Part shown: in pieces, positions 43,355-54,505 of the stretch
Numbering within the stretch: the stretch's first letter is position 1
How the letters are laid out: each line of letters starts with the position of its first letter
Origin: Plasmodiophora brassicae
Taxonomy: Eukaryota; Endomyxa: Phytomyxea; Phytomyxea; Plasmodiophorida
Assembly (NCBI GenBank): GCA_036867785.1
Contig: CP145411.1
Location: forward strand, 186,001 to 250,000
Direction: 5' to 3'
DNA length: 64,000 nucleotides
Position numbers and translations under genes: made by a program
Notes under the pieces: generated by a model
The model's input: only the letters and a program-made list of their open reading frames with translations
Told to the model about the DNA's origin: nothing
Databases searched by the model: none

Positions 43355-44953
43355 CTAGCGGGCACCGATTTGGGTAATGACATTGGCAAGAATGGTGAAG
43401 CCCTGTTCGAACTCCGACAGGTACCCATACTCATCCTTTGCGTGATACGCCTGATAGACAAGCGTTAGAGCATAAACAGGTGGTAAAGCGTGAGACGTAC
43501 TTCCATGCGACCGAATCCAGTGATCTGCACGTCGAAGCCTTCTTGCTGCAGGTCTCCGACCAGAGGCAGAGATCCCGTTAACGAGAACGAGCTTGATGAT
43601 CCCTTGACCTTGGCGATCGCCGCGTCCAGGGCCTTATGGCCAGGCGAGTCCAAGTTGCAGGCAATGCCAGCCCAGGGATCGCCAAGCCATTTCAGTGCAA
43701 TCTTCGCCTTGATGCCTTCATCTGGGAGCTCATATCTCCCGTAGCCGAACGATGCCAGCTTCGCGACGTCGATCTCAGCGACGTACTGCTCAACGCGGCG
43801 CATGATTTCGCGTGGATCGTAGAAAGGTGTTCTATGAGACGGTTCATACATAGCATCACAAGGTACACAGAACCCACATTCGAATATCTCCCTGCAATGT
43901 GCACTGGCCAGGGATCTTACAACAAACAGGTCAGCCACGTGACCTCACCAGATCATGCTTGATACCTGGTTGAGGCCGCCTTTCGGAACGCTAATCTGCG
44001 TTGCCTTCAGCGAACATCCGGTGATGAATTTGTACCGCTCCTCGTTCTCCGTCGGCGCGAAATCCTCATGGAACTGTTGCGCTAGTCACAATGGTTCGCA
44101 CTAAAACCCCACGTATTGCCACCGACCCGCTTCTGAATGTTCTGGAGGACCGCCGCGGCCAGCTCGATACAGTTAATGGCTTTGTGAGGCAACCCAGAAT
44201 GGAATAACTTCCCCGTCAAATCGATTTGCCATTGGAGAACGCCGGCTGTGCCTAGCGTCGGACCGAAATTGGCAGAATCAACCCAGATCACTGGTCCGCT
44301 CTTCAGGTGCTCAAGCTCGCCTGCAGCCAACGTCACTACACGTCGAGCTACGAACACGAATGAAGTGGGTGCTTGACCTGCTTTCTGCATGGCGTCGATT
44401 CCAACATCGGGAATGGTCGTGTTCTCCTCGCTGGCAATAAAGACAGCGACAACGGCAACGCCCGGACGCACTTTGCTGATTGCCAGCTGCTTGAATAGTT
44501 CGGCAATCATAGCCACATGGCCCAGGCAGTCCGTTACGCCACGTCCGCTGAGTTTATCACCTGTTGTTCACCTACGGTTTCAAGGCAAAGCAATAATTAC
44601 GAGGCGTCCCAGGCCATACCGTCGACGGTCAGTTCGAAAGGCGGCACAGTCCAGTCCTCGGGGTTCGCAGGGACAACATCCATATGGCTACCAACAAACG
44701 AAACGACCTTGCTGCTGCCATCGGGGTTGTACGTGATCAACAGATTTGACCGCCCTTTCACATACGTGCACTTCTTGACTTGCAGCGGGCCTTTCGGCGC
44801 CGTGTATGGCGCCAGGAACGCGACGACGGCATCGGCGGCGAGGTCCTCCTGGGGAATCAGCTCCGGCGGGTTGTTCTGCAGCCGCTCCGAGTGCCCAATC
44901 AGCACGCGCAGCAGGGACAGGAACGACTCCCGGTCGAAACGGAGCTGATCCAT
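43355..44953 (-). CDS. Acetylornithine deacetylase, plant/protist type (M20 family)
   Basis: M20 zinc hydrolase that removes the acetyl group from N-acetylornithine in arginine synthesis. It agrees closely with plant proteins: SFVGSHMDVVPANPEDW (first metal ligands), then across an intron GRGVTDCLGHVA, then VFIASEENTTIPDVG (catalytic Glu pair), GKLFHSGLPHKAIN, IPGQCTLQGDIR, TPFYDPREI, and at the end AYHAKDEYGYLSEFEQGF and TQIGAR. At least six exons are needed, joined by introns of about 50-75 bases; the first donor is near 44602 and the last intron is about 43436-43484. The metal and catalytic residues are intact. The start at 44953 (MDQLRFDRESF) is favoured over an in-frame ATG further upstream. 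Confidence 0.88.
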
Positions 44954-45194
44954 GCCGCCCATGATCACCCCAATCCAGCCAAAATGCCAATGCGAAACTT
45001 TCACGCCCATTTTTGAGCTCGCTCGATGATCAAAATTGACCATCAGTCATCACTCATCATTCACTATTCCTCGAGGTGCAGCTCGAGCTGCTGCAAAAAG
45101 ACAGCAACGCAGCGCTAGGCAGTATGCGCACCTTGTTCCCCGTTTCTACCTAATCGACAGACCATTGTGGATATCGTGTCACGTGCCACGCTGT

Positions 45195-46148
45195 TCAGTA
45201 TGGTATTCGGTGGAGCAGACTAGGGCCGGGCTGTTCGACGTGCGGCGCGGGCGCGGCGGTACAGGTTACACCGACGACGCGCGACACGCCCTCGCGGTAC
45301 ATTGCGTCCAGGAAACCGGCCCGTTGCATGCGTTTGAAGGCGGCGACCTTGTCCTGAACAGCAGCGTTTGACAATTCCGAATTGATCACCCGTCCGGGCA
45401 CATGGTACTGAGCATCGCATAGATAGATGGTGTCCCCGATGCGGAAGACGGCCTCCCATTCCTGCAGGCAGGTCTCCTGCTGCTTGTCCATCGGGTGGTA
45501 CAATTTCCGCGGCAGTGCAATAGCGGATTCGCCTTCTTTCTCTCCGAAATGTTTCATCAGCCACTGGCGCACTGATCCGACCACCTTGTCCTCCACAGCT
45601 GGGTTCCGGGGCACTGGCGGCTTGGGCTTCTCCACAATCGGTTTGTTGTCGGACGGGACGATTCTGTACTGACAACTGTCCCGAAGATGGACCATCCTCG
45701 TGGCGACCGGCGCTAGCGCGTCGCTTACAGGTTGCAGGGCGACACCTGCGCCCTCACACAAGACGTTCTTCACATCTCTGTCGCTTTCCACAGTGATCTT
45801 CGTGAACGATTCCAGGTATCTCATCTGGTCATCGATGTCCTGGACGTAGATCACCCTGTTCGGGATGACGATCCGAAACGGCTCGCACGCCGACGTCTCA
45901 ATCGAATCCAGAACGGTGTCACTGTTCAGGACCTCGTGCGTCGTGGGCATCATGACACCCAGCATTCTCGTCTCCAGCTTCCCCAGCTCGTCCGGGTGCT
46001 CCCTGCGCACTCGCGTCCGCAACCGGTCCGCATCCGACCCCACCGGCAGCGACACCGACCGGGCCCCGCCGTCCATCACCTTCACGCCCTCACTATTCGT
46101 CACCGCGTACCATACCTCCCGAAGCCCTGCGCATCCATCAGCACGCAT
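45195..46148 (-). CDS. Crinkler (CRN)-like protein with possible nuclease-type C-terminus
   Basis: A single exon of 317 residues. The N-terminal 110 residues resemble the ubiquitin-like header of Crinkler-type proteins: VWYAVTNSEGVKVMDGG, a lysine/arginine-poor helix region DADRLRTRVRREHPDEL, and an end near EPFRIVIPN that resembles the HVLVxxP mark. The C-terminal part (VGSVRQWLMKHF, QEWEAVFRIGDTIYLCDAQ) could be a nuclease-like domain of the kind fused to CRN headers, but I cannot point to a full catalytic set. CRN-type proteins occur in oomycetes, chytrids and other protists, where some act between or within cells. The family call is tentative. Confidence 0.45.
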   Translation of the reverse strand: MRADGCAGLREVWYAVTNSEGVKVMDGGARSVSLPVGSDADRLRTRVRREHPDELGKLETRMLGVMMPTTHEVLNSDTVLDSIETSACEPFRIVIPNRVIYVQDIDDQMRYLESFTKITVESDRDVKNVLCEGAGVALQPVSDALAPVATRMVHLRDSCQYRIVPSDNKPIVEKPKPPVPRNPAVEDKVVGSVRQWLMKHFGEKEGESAIALPRKLYHPMDKQQETCLQEWEAVFRIGDTIYLCDAQYHVPGRVINSELSNAAVQDKVAAFKRMQRAGFLDAMYREGVSRVVGVTCTAAPAPHVEQPGPSLLHRIPY

Positions 46149-46532
46149 GCGTCAGCACAGGCCGCCAACACGCACGCACCAGGCGTCGAGTAACAGAGCA
46201 GCCGAATCCCTGGACGACAGCGGCACCGCACCGCAGTAGGCAGCAAACGCTGCATGACTGCCGCGGCGGACGGACCACCCATGCGGATGCCGCCCTGACC
46301 GCAAAAGTGTGGCGTCCGTCCGGCGTCGCTTGAGGAGTCACCTCTAGAAGACACTTCTTCCGTCGACGATGGTGAACTTGCACAGCGAGATGCCAACAAA
46401 TTCGGTGAACATCATGGCTAACATGTACTCGGCATTCTATCAGTAAGCTGGTTATTATTCGCGATTCCATGAGCTCGATCGGCGCCCGCGCCCAGGTCGG
46501 AAATGGCGCGAAAATTCCAGAGGTTTGCTTTA
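46149..46532. other. Spacer, nothing recognised
   Basis: 384 bases between the TRF4-like gene (3' side) and the CRN-like gene (5' side), both on the minus strand. Open frames here are cysteine/arginine-rich shadows. It must include the CRN-like gene's promoter. Confidence 0.4.
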
Positions 46533-49046
46533 TCAGGACGACCTGTACATCGTGGAACGCCGGATGTAGGACGGGGGCACGGGTGTATCCGGCGTCAGGT
46601 GCGACAGCCTGACTCGCGACGAACTACTCAGCATCCGATAAGTCAGAAACAACTGGCGGCGAATGGCGGCAAAGTTGAAGGCCGAACGCCCGACATCGAC
46701 GGCAGCGTCGAACGGGCTTTCGATGCATAATCCCGCAGGGTCCATACGCCCTTGATGAGCGCGCTCAGTCTGGCACGACGATGTCAGCGTGCTGCATTCA
46801 TTACAACCCATGAAGCAACGAATGAACCTTGTTATATGGGCGCCCGTTCGTATGCACTGAAATGCAGTCGCGCTCGACCCGAAATGTGAACCCGTAGAAT
46901 TCAAAGAATTTCCGCAGGCAGGCGCCAGCAGATACGGTACAGGAGGCGGCGTTAGCCTACGGTAGTCGCACTATGAACATTCGGGCAGACAAATCAGGCC
47001 CATAATCCCGCGTCGTACCTGATGATGGAAGATGACGAGAAGGTAGAGGGGAAACGCCCCGAGGCCGCCGTGATACGGTGTGCCCAAGCCGTGCATGTAC
47101 AGGTAGTGCTTCAGGTACAAGGTGATGGGCATGAAAAACGGGTACTGTGCCACGGCCGTTGAGATTAAGTTTCGAACTTCGTCCACATTGGCGACATTCC
47201 AAGTAATGTCGATGTTCACCAACGAATTTACGACCGTCGCCTTGATGACGGGCGTGGATGCCGTCGGAATGTAGTTCACCGACGAGAACCTGCGATCGGC
47301 GCGAATGCAAAGGTACAGGATCTGCAAGCCAGCTTCGGTCGACAGGGTCGGGTGCTGGATCACAAGGTCCAAGTCGCTGACAGGTGCAGGCAAATGCAGG
47401 CCATAGTCAATGGACCCGGCCAATTTGACAGCGGCGCTTGGGAACAGCTGCCCTACTGCTTGTAGAATGGCCCCATAGCCTAGGTTATGGTGAGCTTCGT
47501 CTTGACGCCGACCGAGTACCGCCAAGGTGAAGAACTCGCGCAGGTCGTGTGTCAGCATATCCTGTTCCGCAACGTCTTCCGCCGCGACGTCGGAATCCGC
47601 TGACCACCTTCGTTGCAGCGTGAGCCGGTCTAACAGGTCAACGTGTCGTACGGGTTGCATAGTCGGCCAGCGGAGCGTCGTGAACGAAGACGAAGGTGGT
47701 CGCCGCGCGGCATCCGGTTTGCTGACGATCCTAGAAGCGACAACGTTACTGGCCTTCGGCGCGACAATCAGGTCGCCGGTACAGGACTCGTCTCCAGACG
47801 TACCGTTCCCGAGACGGGACTCATCTGCGGTATGCGACCCGCCAGACGCATCGTTCCCGAGAGGGGACTCATCTGCGGTCTGCGACCCGAGATCGGTCTC
47901 TGCCACGCTCACTGATTTGTCTTCCAGTTTGGCGTCGTTCGAACTGGTCCCACTACAGCTGGGTGTTGCAGGTAGATGGTCCTCAATGGTGCTGGTACCG
48001 GCCCCGGTATCCTTTGTGACGAAGGCTGGTGGCTCGGTTACCCGTGGAACGGAAGCGTTGCCCTGGGAACAAACGACTGTCTCGTTGGGGCGAGGCATCG
48101 GCTTGCTCGCCCCCTTCCTTTTCTTCTTTTTCGTCTTTGTCTTGGTGGCCGGGGTTATCGTTTCCTCCGTAGGCGGGTCAGGAGAAGGATCGACGAGGTT
48201 CCTGATGTACCTGATCTTGTCACAGATGGTGTGCGTTTGAGTTAGATATTCATACGCAAGGTTTAGGCTATCTATCGCGACGTCCAACATCGAACGGGTC
48301 TTGGTGATGAGGTGTCGCATATCGTCAGACAATTTTGAAGCGAACCTGAACGACCAAACAGCTTCCTCTTCATGCTTACAGCTGTCCCACGTGGCGGTCG
48401 CTTTGGCGAGTGCACTCAGTAACAGATCGATCACCGCATCAAAGGCGTACAAGATTTTTCGCAGCAGAACGTTCCACTGGAGAACGATGTCAATCACGTA
48501 CCGGTCTAGATCCGCCTGCCTCTGTATCCGCTCCGCAGCAGATGAGATTGGTGCCCATGTCAAGTCCGTCGCATTCCAGAATAGCAACGCTGGCATGTCT
48601 TCGAATTGCGCATCACGAATGCCAATAGCGTTCGTCATGTTTGACCTGTCGAAATCCGAAAAATCCTCCACCAGCTGTAACGCGCTCCTCCCGGCGCTCT
48701 GGATGCGGTCCACGTCCGGCATGAGGTGTCTGCACTGTTCCGTGATGGTGTCGTTGATCAAGTTGTGTCCAGTTGTAAGCTTCTTCAGGGTGTCAGTCGC
48801 AATGCTCCTGACGAAGGCGATGTTGTGCGTGTAGTTGGCAATGCGGTGGTATTTACGTGCATTCGCAAAGAGACTTTGTACAGGTTGTTGACTGAATCCC
48901 GTATGGACCGACCTCCGCGCCTTGCCTTCCCCAGTCTCGGCTTCGCATAGGGTGACGCGCGCCTGCTCCAGAAGTGCAACGGCGTCGCGCATTTCAGCGG
49001 ACGACGCGGATGGTACTGATGGATCAAGCCTGGGCTGCAAGGTCAA
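46533..49046 (-). CDS. Non-canonical poly(A)/uridylyl transferase, TRF4/PAPD-like
   Basis: Nucleotidyltransferase of the TRF4/TUT family, which adds A or U tails to RNA. Exons 49046-47019, 46956-46828 and 46769-46533 join in phase (introns 62 and 58 bases) into 797 residues. A long N-terminal region of unknown fold (about 500 residues with a Ser/Thr/Asp-rich, low-complexity stretch) precedes the catalytic domain: GSIDYGLHLPAPVSDLDLVI carries the GS motif and the first Asp pair (DLD), and VNIDITWNV carries the third Asp. The central domain follows (LYLKHYLYMHGLG, GGLGAFPLYLLV), then LRKFFEFYG and the PAP-associated domain in exon 3 (DPAGLCIESPFDAAVDVGRS). The catalytic Asp triad is present. 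Without the last two exons the protein would seem truncated. Confidence 0.85.
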
Positions 49047-49189
49047 TGGACTGACGTCTGAGGCAGTTGGACGACTGACACGAACCGACGTGGGTGACTG
49101 CGCTTGCCGGGCCGACGCTTTCCAGCGCCGTGGACGGCGGTAATGCCGAGGACGATAAGAACGGCAATGAGTACTCCATTACGCGCCAT
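49043..49189 (-). CDS. Possible small secreted peptide
   Basis: A 48-codon ORF starting MARNGVLIAVLIVLGITAVHG, which reads as a clean signal peptide, followed by a basic mature part (GKRRPGKRSHPRRF). Its stop overlaps the start codon of the TRF4-like gene. It may be a real small secreted product, a 5' exon, or chance. Confidence 0.25.
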   Translation of the reverse strand: MARNGVLIAVLIVLGITAVHGAGKRRPGKRSHPRRFVSVVQLPQTSVH

Positions 49190-49695
49190 GCTCACAAACG
49201 TCTGCAATCGATCGCTCAACAACTTGTGCCGCGGCCGGGATCTGAATGCCGGAGTTACTGTCCGCAATTGCGCAAAACAACTCAGTTTGACTGGAATGCC
49301 GCCACGCACGCCGGTGCAGGTTACGCTAAATTTAGATGGTGCCACAGAAAAAGGTGGCAGAGGGTCCGATCATCTGCGGGAACGTCAAGAGAACGATTCC
49401 AGCAGGCAGCAGCCGAAGCCCGCCGAACGGCCAACGCACCATCCTCTTGCCATGGGCCCATGGGCCATGGCTCTTACCGCACATCCTCTGCCAGGACAGG
49501 CTTGGACGCGCGTCATCGCAGACACTCGATGGACTATGCAGTCCTCAACGCGAGCCTACCTTTCGTGGAAGAATTGCCTTGTGTGCAGAGAAGGACCCGG
49601 TCGCGTTTCGAGCTGAAGGACAAACGTGGCGCAGTCACGCGTAGGCGTTGGACAGAAATCACATGTGGGCAGCGTCCTCCGTGTAGACCGGACCG
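49190..49695. other. Spacer, nothing recognised
   Basis: About 500 bases with overlapping plus-strand frames (49094-49738) that lack family resemblance and have arginine/proline-rich composition. I see no supported gene. Confidence 0.4.
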
Positions 49696-49743
49696 CCCAA
49701 CTAGGCCACGGGAGCATCTGCTCTCGTGGCCTAGGTAGTTGGG
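49696..49743. repeat. Long hairpin (inverted repeat) beside duplication block B
   Basis: Left arm 49696-49716 (CCCAACTAGGCCACGGGAGC) pairs with right arm 49719-49743 with one mismatch and a four-base bulge, leaving a two-base loop. It sits just outside the end of the duplicated block. It could be a cruciform, or the end of a small lost element. Confidence 0.6.
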
Positions 49744-49769
49744 TGCATGCCGTATGACGACAGGTGGCG

Positions 49770-50175
49770 GCCCGCGTCCCGCTCTCATGTGGATCCGTCC
49801 AGTGATATAGACAGGCCTCATCCGCCACAGTCGCCCGATGCTGCGAAGCTTCGCCAGCTTGCGGTATAATCCCGGGGTGGACGCGTTTAGGGACCTTGTT
49901 TGACCGGTGCGAAGAGTATGGGATTCAGAGCTGACCAGGCGCGGCGAGCGCTGGTACACCACAGTTGTTTGTGTACCGTATGACATGAACAGAAGTACAG
50001 TTGCTGACAATCAAGTCAGGAACAACCTCGAATACGGCTGAACTAGTTATAACAGCACCGACAATGCCGAGAACGACGATGACGACGATGACGACGATGA
50101 CGTCGACAATAACTAACCTCTAGCAGTGAACGTCATCTATGCGATTCATACTAATTGGACGCTACAATTACGACC
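49770..50175. repeat. Inverted duplication, right copy, block B
   Basis: Inverted partner of 20640-21060; landmarks are listed there. It lies 5' of the BTB-BACK-TLDc gene and includes a GAC/GAT triplet run at about 50065-50110. No coding sequence was recognised. Confidence 0.8.
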
Positions 50176-50410
50176 TCAAAAATAGGTCGAACGGGTGCGA
50201 CAGTGGCACAGTTCCTGGAGACGCCCTCCGCGTGAGTATGAAGGGTGATTGCTGTTCAGTCTGATTCGGCTTGCCCGACCCGCCGCGCGGTCAGTGCGAA
50301 CTGCGCAGCTTGACTGCAGTCTGCCAGTCTGATTCGACTGCTCGACTGTGGTTGGTTGTTCCGCCTGTTGTGATTGACGTCGCGCGGCTCGGTGTGACCC
50401 CAAACGCCCC

Positions 50411-52087
50411 ATGGAAGAATCCGCCTCGCTCCCTACGGAAGAGCGGACCGCGCCGACGCAAGTTTCGACGCTTCAGGCAGACCTGAAGCGCATCCTGGAG
50501 GAACAGATCCTGACGGATATTGAAATTGTCGTTGGCGAGAGCCGGTTCCCTGCGCACCGTGCGATCCTCTGCGCCCGGGTCCCGTACTTCCAGCAGCTGC
50601 TGACGGCTCGTGGTGAAGCGGGAGGACCGACAACGTCCTGGGTCGAGACCACCTTGGGTGTCTTCTCTAAACCGAACACGAGCCCGGGCGCGATCTCCGC
50701 CTTGCTGGCGTACGTTTACACTGACACCCTCCCAGAGATCGACAATCCTGGCCTACTGCTTGAACTGTTCCAGCTCGCGGACGAAATGCAAATGCAACCG
50801 CTCATGGACACCATAGGGTTGATGCTCGCCGACTTTGTTGATGACTCATTATCATCCACAGGACCGATTGCACGCGTCGTCGACACTGTGATTTGTCCTT
50901 GTCTGACGATCGCTGAACGGCATGGTGCCACACGGCTGTCTCAACGCATACTGAGCGCGACTGTCGAGAACATGAACGCAGTAATGCGGCAACCTGATGC
51001 CATGCACAGGTAGGAGTGGAGAATGACCCGATAGATGCCAGGTTCTGACAATGGGAATGCCTAGTCTCCAGGATAGGACGTCGCCCTCGATGATGCTCCA
51101 GATCCTGTCGAGCGACCGTCTCGACTTGGACGAGGTTGACGTGCTTGATTTCTCCATAAGTTACTGCTGTAGGAAAGCGGGCTCGTCCTTCACAGGTGAC
51201 ACATACCTTAGACGTTCCCACTGCCAATCTGACTTGCCTCAGATGTGAGGAACGTTGGCATGCCTAGCTATGCATATGGCGTACGCGTTCATGCAGCTGG
51301 CGGCGATGAGCGGGACAAGGAATCGGACCTGGTTAGCATGCTGACCATGTTACTAGGGGCCGTTCGATTTACGCTGATGAACGCCAACCAATTCTCAGAC
51401 GCCATCCGCTGTGCGTCGTCGTTCGTGTCTCGTGACCGGTTCTTTAAGGTTTGCGAGTACTTCATGACGTCGCGGTCGCCATCCGCCCCGCCCGACCGGC
51501 CTCGAACTGGGCGAGTCCTGCCTTCTGCCATTATCGGTCGGGGCTCCGATCGGTTGCTTCACCAATGGGTAACGGAATCGTGGCCGGAGACGTATACGCC
51601 CAAGAAGAGCAAATCGGTGTTGACCTTCCGGGTCATCTACAGGGCGTCGCGGGACGGGTTCTTTGCCCGCTCGTTTCACGACAAGTGTGATGGAAAGGGG
51701 CCGACCGTCGTGCTGGTCCGCAGCACAAATGGGTATGTGTTCGGCGGGTTCAACGCGAACTCTTGGGCGTCGTACGGCAGTTCGTCGTCGAGGCACAACT
51801 TCCTGTTCGCGCTGACTGGCCCGAATCGGAAGTACCCGGTGACAGAGCCAGAGTACGCGTGCGTCAACAATCAGGCGTGCGGGCCCGTGTTCGGGCGGGG
51901 CCCCGACCTGTCCATCTCCGACATGTCCAACGCATCGAATGCCTCCTACAACGCATCGAATATCTCCTATAACTTCGCCCGATCGTACCTGGGCGCGTCG
52001 GGGCTCGCCGGCCACGGCTTTGTCAGTTTCGAAGTCCAAGACTACGAGGTCTTCGCTGTCGAATGGACGACAACCGCTGCTGAGTGA
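50411..52087 (+). CDS. BTB-BACK-TLDc domain protein
   Basis: Likely Cullin-3 adaptor or stress-response protein by domain content. Exon 1 (50411-51009) holds the BTB domain (LTDIEIVVGESRFPAHRAIL, FQQLL, LAYVYTD). Intron 51010-51064 leads to the start of BACK (SPSMMLQILSSDRLDLDE) in exon 2, and at least one more short intron precedes the exon 51245-52087. That exon has the rest of BACK (TMLLGAVRFTLMN) and a TLDc domain: PKKSKSVLTFRVIYRASRDG, GPTVVLVRSTNGYVFGGF, CGPVFGRGPDLSISD and the end VQDYEVFAVEW. A decayed, inverted remnant of the same gene lies at 20340-20450. The last intron's borders (about 51155-51300) are unresolved. Confidence 0.85.
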
Positions 52088-52136
52088 CCCGGCATGTTCC
52101 CGGTTTTACTTTGGATAAATGATCGAGAAATCAGTT

Positions 52137-52337
52137 TCATGACGGCTGCTTGATGGCAGCGCAGAGGGCAGGCGCCTTAGGACGACGGTCGCCGCCGTCG
52201 TCGGATATGGTCGACTTCATGTCGCTCTCGAACCGGACTAGAACGGGTGATTGCGTGTCATCGTTCCCGTTGAAGATGAACTCGTCGGTATCGCTCTCTG
52301 CCATCGTAATGCTGATACGTCTGGAGCGACGCAACAT
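52137..52337 (-). pseudogene. Inverted fragment of the GH26-like gene's 3' end
   Basis: On the minus strand the frame reads DTDEFIFNGNDDTQS, then PVLVRFESDM, then RPKAPA, matching the last 60 residues of the GH26-like protein (19197-20312) at DNA and protein level. The rest of the hydrolase is absent. It lies tail-to-tail with the BTB-BACK-TLDc gene, as the intact hydrolase lies with the remnant at 20340, so it is the decayed half of the duplicated block. Confidence 0.75.
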
Positions 52338-52645
52338 GGATGAAAATCACCACCGCGACGGCCGAGCAGGCGACGACGAATCACGATTTGACGGAAGGGC
52401 CGGGGGTCCGGTTCGCACGATACCGAGCGTAGGCGATAACGTCCACTGTCTGCTGACGTCCTAAACTCCGGTACGAAGACACGCGCAGCCGATCCTGTCG
52501 GCGCGGACGTCTGTGCGCTTCTACGCCCTCATCTCGTGCGCCATCCAACGGTGGGGCCGCCCGTTGGATGCCGCCTCCCTCAGCGATGCATGACAGAGAG
52601 GTGGCCAGCTGCGTGTGCCAGGTGATAACGTGTTGGGACAGAATG
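52338..52645. other. Spacer, nothing recognised
   Basis: 308 bases between the GH26 fragment and the 3' end of the S28 peptidase gene. No similarity to the hydrolase coding region could be followed into it. I see no gene. Confidence 0.4.
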
Positions 52646-54307
52646 TTATTGTGCAGAGTCGTGATGTTCGTTGCGCGATTCAGCGATCCATTTGCCGACG
52701 AGCTTGCCGATCTTGAGTCGTCCTTCGCGCAGGGCGCTGGAGTCGTCGGGCGTCGACGGTTTCATGTCCTGGCAGTGGGACGCGCCGCGAATGTAGACGG
52801 CCTTCTGGCGCTGGACGTGCTGCTCGTTCAGGATCGACAGGCTGTGCCATGGGTCGATGTCGCCGTTGACGAAGAGGATCCGTGAGACGCCCGGGTGGAA
52901 GCCGCCGTACAACGTGTTCGTGAACTCGATCGAATCGAAGATCTGCTGCTCGCCCATCCCGAACAGGTCGTTGCACAACCGCAAGCTGGCGTTCAGGTCG
53001 ATCCGCTCACTGAACAGGCACCGGTGCTTGAACCGGCACTCCTGGTAGTACCCGAGCTCGGCACACGTCTGGAAGATCCATTGGCGATCCGTCGACGTTG
53101 CCGAATACGTCGGGTTGGACAGCCCCTGCACCATCGCATCGTACGAGAAGCTGTGGCACTGACTCGAGAACGTCCGCACGAGGTCGTCGTTCAGCTTGGC
53201 GAGGTGCCCGATCGCCGATGTCCCATGGCCGGTGAACAGGCGGCAGATCTTGGCTACGTTCAGCGGCACCTGATTGTTGTACTGGACGGCGCCCTGGAAG
53301 ATCCCGGCCAGGCTCTGCATCAGCTGTACGTAGTCCCTGTCGCCTGTCAGCGGTTCACACGCCTTGAACAGGCGGGACAGCCGGTCCAGGCCGCCATCCG
53401 ACTGATGGACGCGTTCCACTTCGCGGAAGGCCTGCTGGATCCGGGCCTGGCAATGCGGCGACCCGCCAACGGCCTCATCGCCGAACGAGTCGCTGACAAC
53501 CTCCATGTACCCGAAGAAGCCAACTCGGGCGCGGATCGGGGCCGAGCTTGCGACGGCGGCGAACACCTGCGATGGGAACTTCATACGCAGCCAGGCGGAT
53601 AACGCCCCAGGGTAACTGCCGCCGAACGTGATCACAGGATTGGATCGGGACAGCCTGAATTTGTCGTGGATGTGCTCCAGGAACGTGGCCAGGTCGGCCA
53701 GCGCCTGCTGCGACGACAGCAGGCGCAGGTTGCCGGTGCTTGAGTCTGTCGTTGGCCACGATTTGCCTGATGGGGGAGCGTTTGAGAGACGACCCAGCTG
53801 GACGGGCACGTGGCGAACTGACCGTAGTAGCGATGCTCGACGGCGATGACGAGCGCGTTGTGCTGCTCGGCGAGTTCGACGTGATGGCCTAGGACGACGT
53901 CCAGTGGGGAGATGGGGCTCTCGCCGCCAATGTAGACGAACACAGGGCCGCTGGTCGCATCGAAGAACGTCGCGTTGATGAAGAATCGCTGCCAGAATTT
54001 ACTCCGGTCCAGCGTGTCGAAGTGGTCGACCTTCTGATGGAACCACCGTTCGGGCGGCAGTTCGTCAGCCTGTCGTATCGAGCGGTTAGAGCATGCGAGC
54101 GCCGCGATCGGATTGGAGTGTCGTCGCTACCGAGAAGCGCTTCATGTCGGCGGGCGTGAGGAACAAATGGGGGACGAACGTGGCGCGATACGTGGCGTAC
54201 GTCGACGCAGTCGTGGTCACGTTGCCGTCAGATGGGGCGGCGGCAGCAGTGACGATGGCGAGCGCCGCCAGGATCGCACTGGCATTGGATATGGGGACGT
54301 TCATCAT
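52646..54307 (-). CDS. S28 serine carboxypeptidase (PRCP/DPP7-like)
   Basis: Lysosomal or secreted Pro-X carboxypeptidase or dipeptidyl peptidase. Exons 54307-54131, 54069-53823 and 53766-52646 join in phase (introns 61 and 56 bases) into 514 residues; human PRCP has 496. An N-terminal signal peptide (SAILAALAIVTAAAA) is followed by the family block WFHQKVDHFDTLDRSKFWQR, FVYIGGE, and EHRYYGKS restored across intron 2. The nucleophile motif is GGSYPGALSAW. Late blocks are FVNGDIDPWHSL (Asp) and the SHCQDM region (His). All catalytic residues are present. It is convergent with the preceding plus-strand gene. Confidence 0.92.
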
Positions 54308-54505
54308 CGGGTTCGAATTTTGGTTTGGTTCAGCAACTTCCGGCGTGACTCACGATGAGGCTGCCGAAACATGTCATGAGAACATCGGAGAGCGGTATGC
54401 TCCGCCCCGCGCCTGGACAAGATCAGTACCAGACCGGAGCGCATGGGAGCCTGAGTCGGCTCCCAAACCATTCTTTTAGCGATGCTTTAATTTCCAGTCA
54501 AAGAA
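54308..54505. other. Spacer upstream of the S28 peptidase
   Basis: Short spacer carrying the S28 gene's promoter side. No exon was recognised. Confidence 0.4.

Noticed and set aside
49770-50175. Block B as a terminal repeat of a mobile element
   Set aside because: The two copies flank 29 kb of ordinary genes, no transposase or target duplication is visible, and adjoining gene fragments are duplicated with it, which fits a segmental duplication better.
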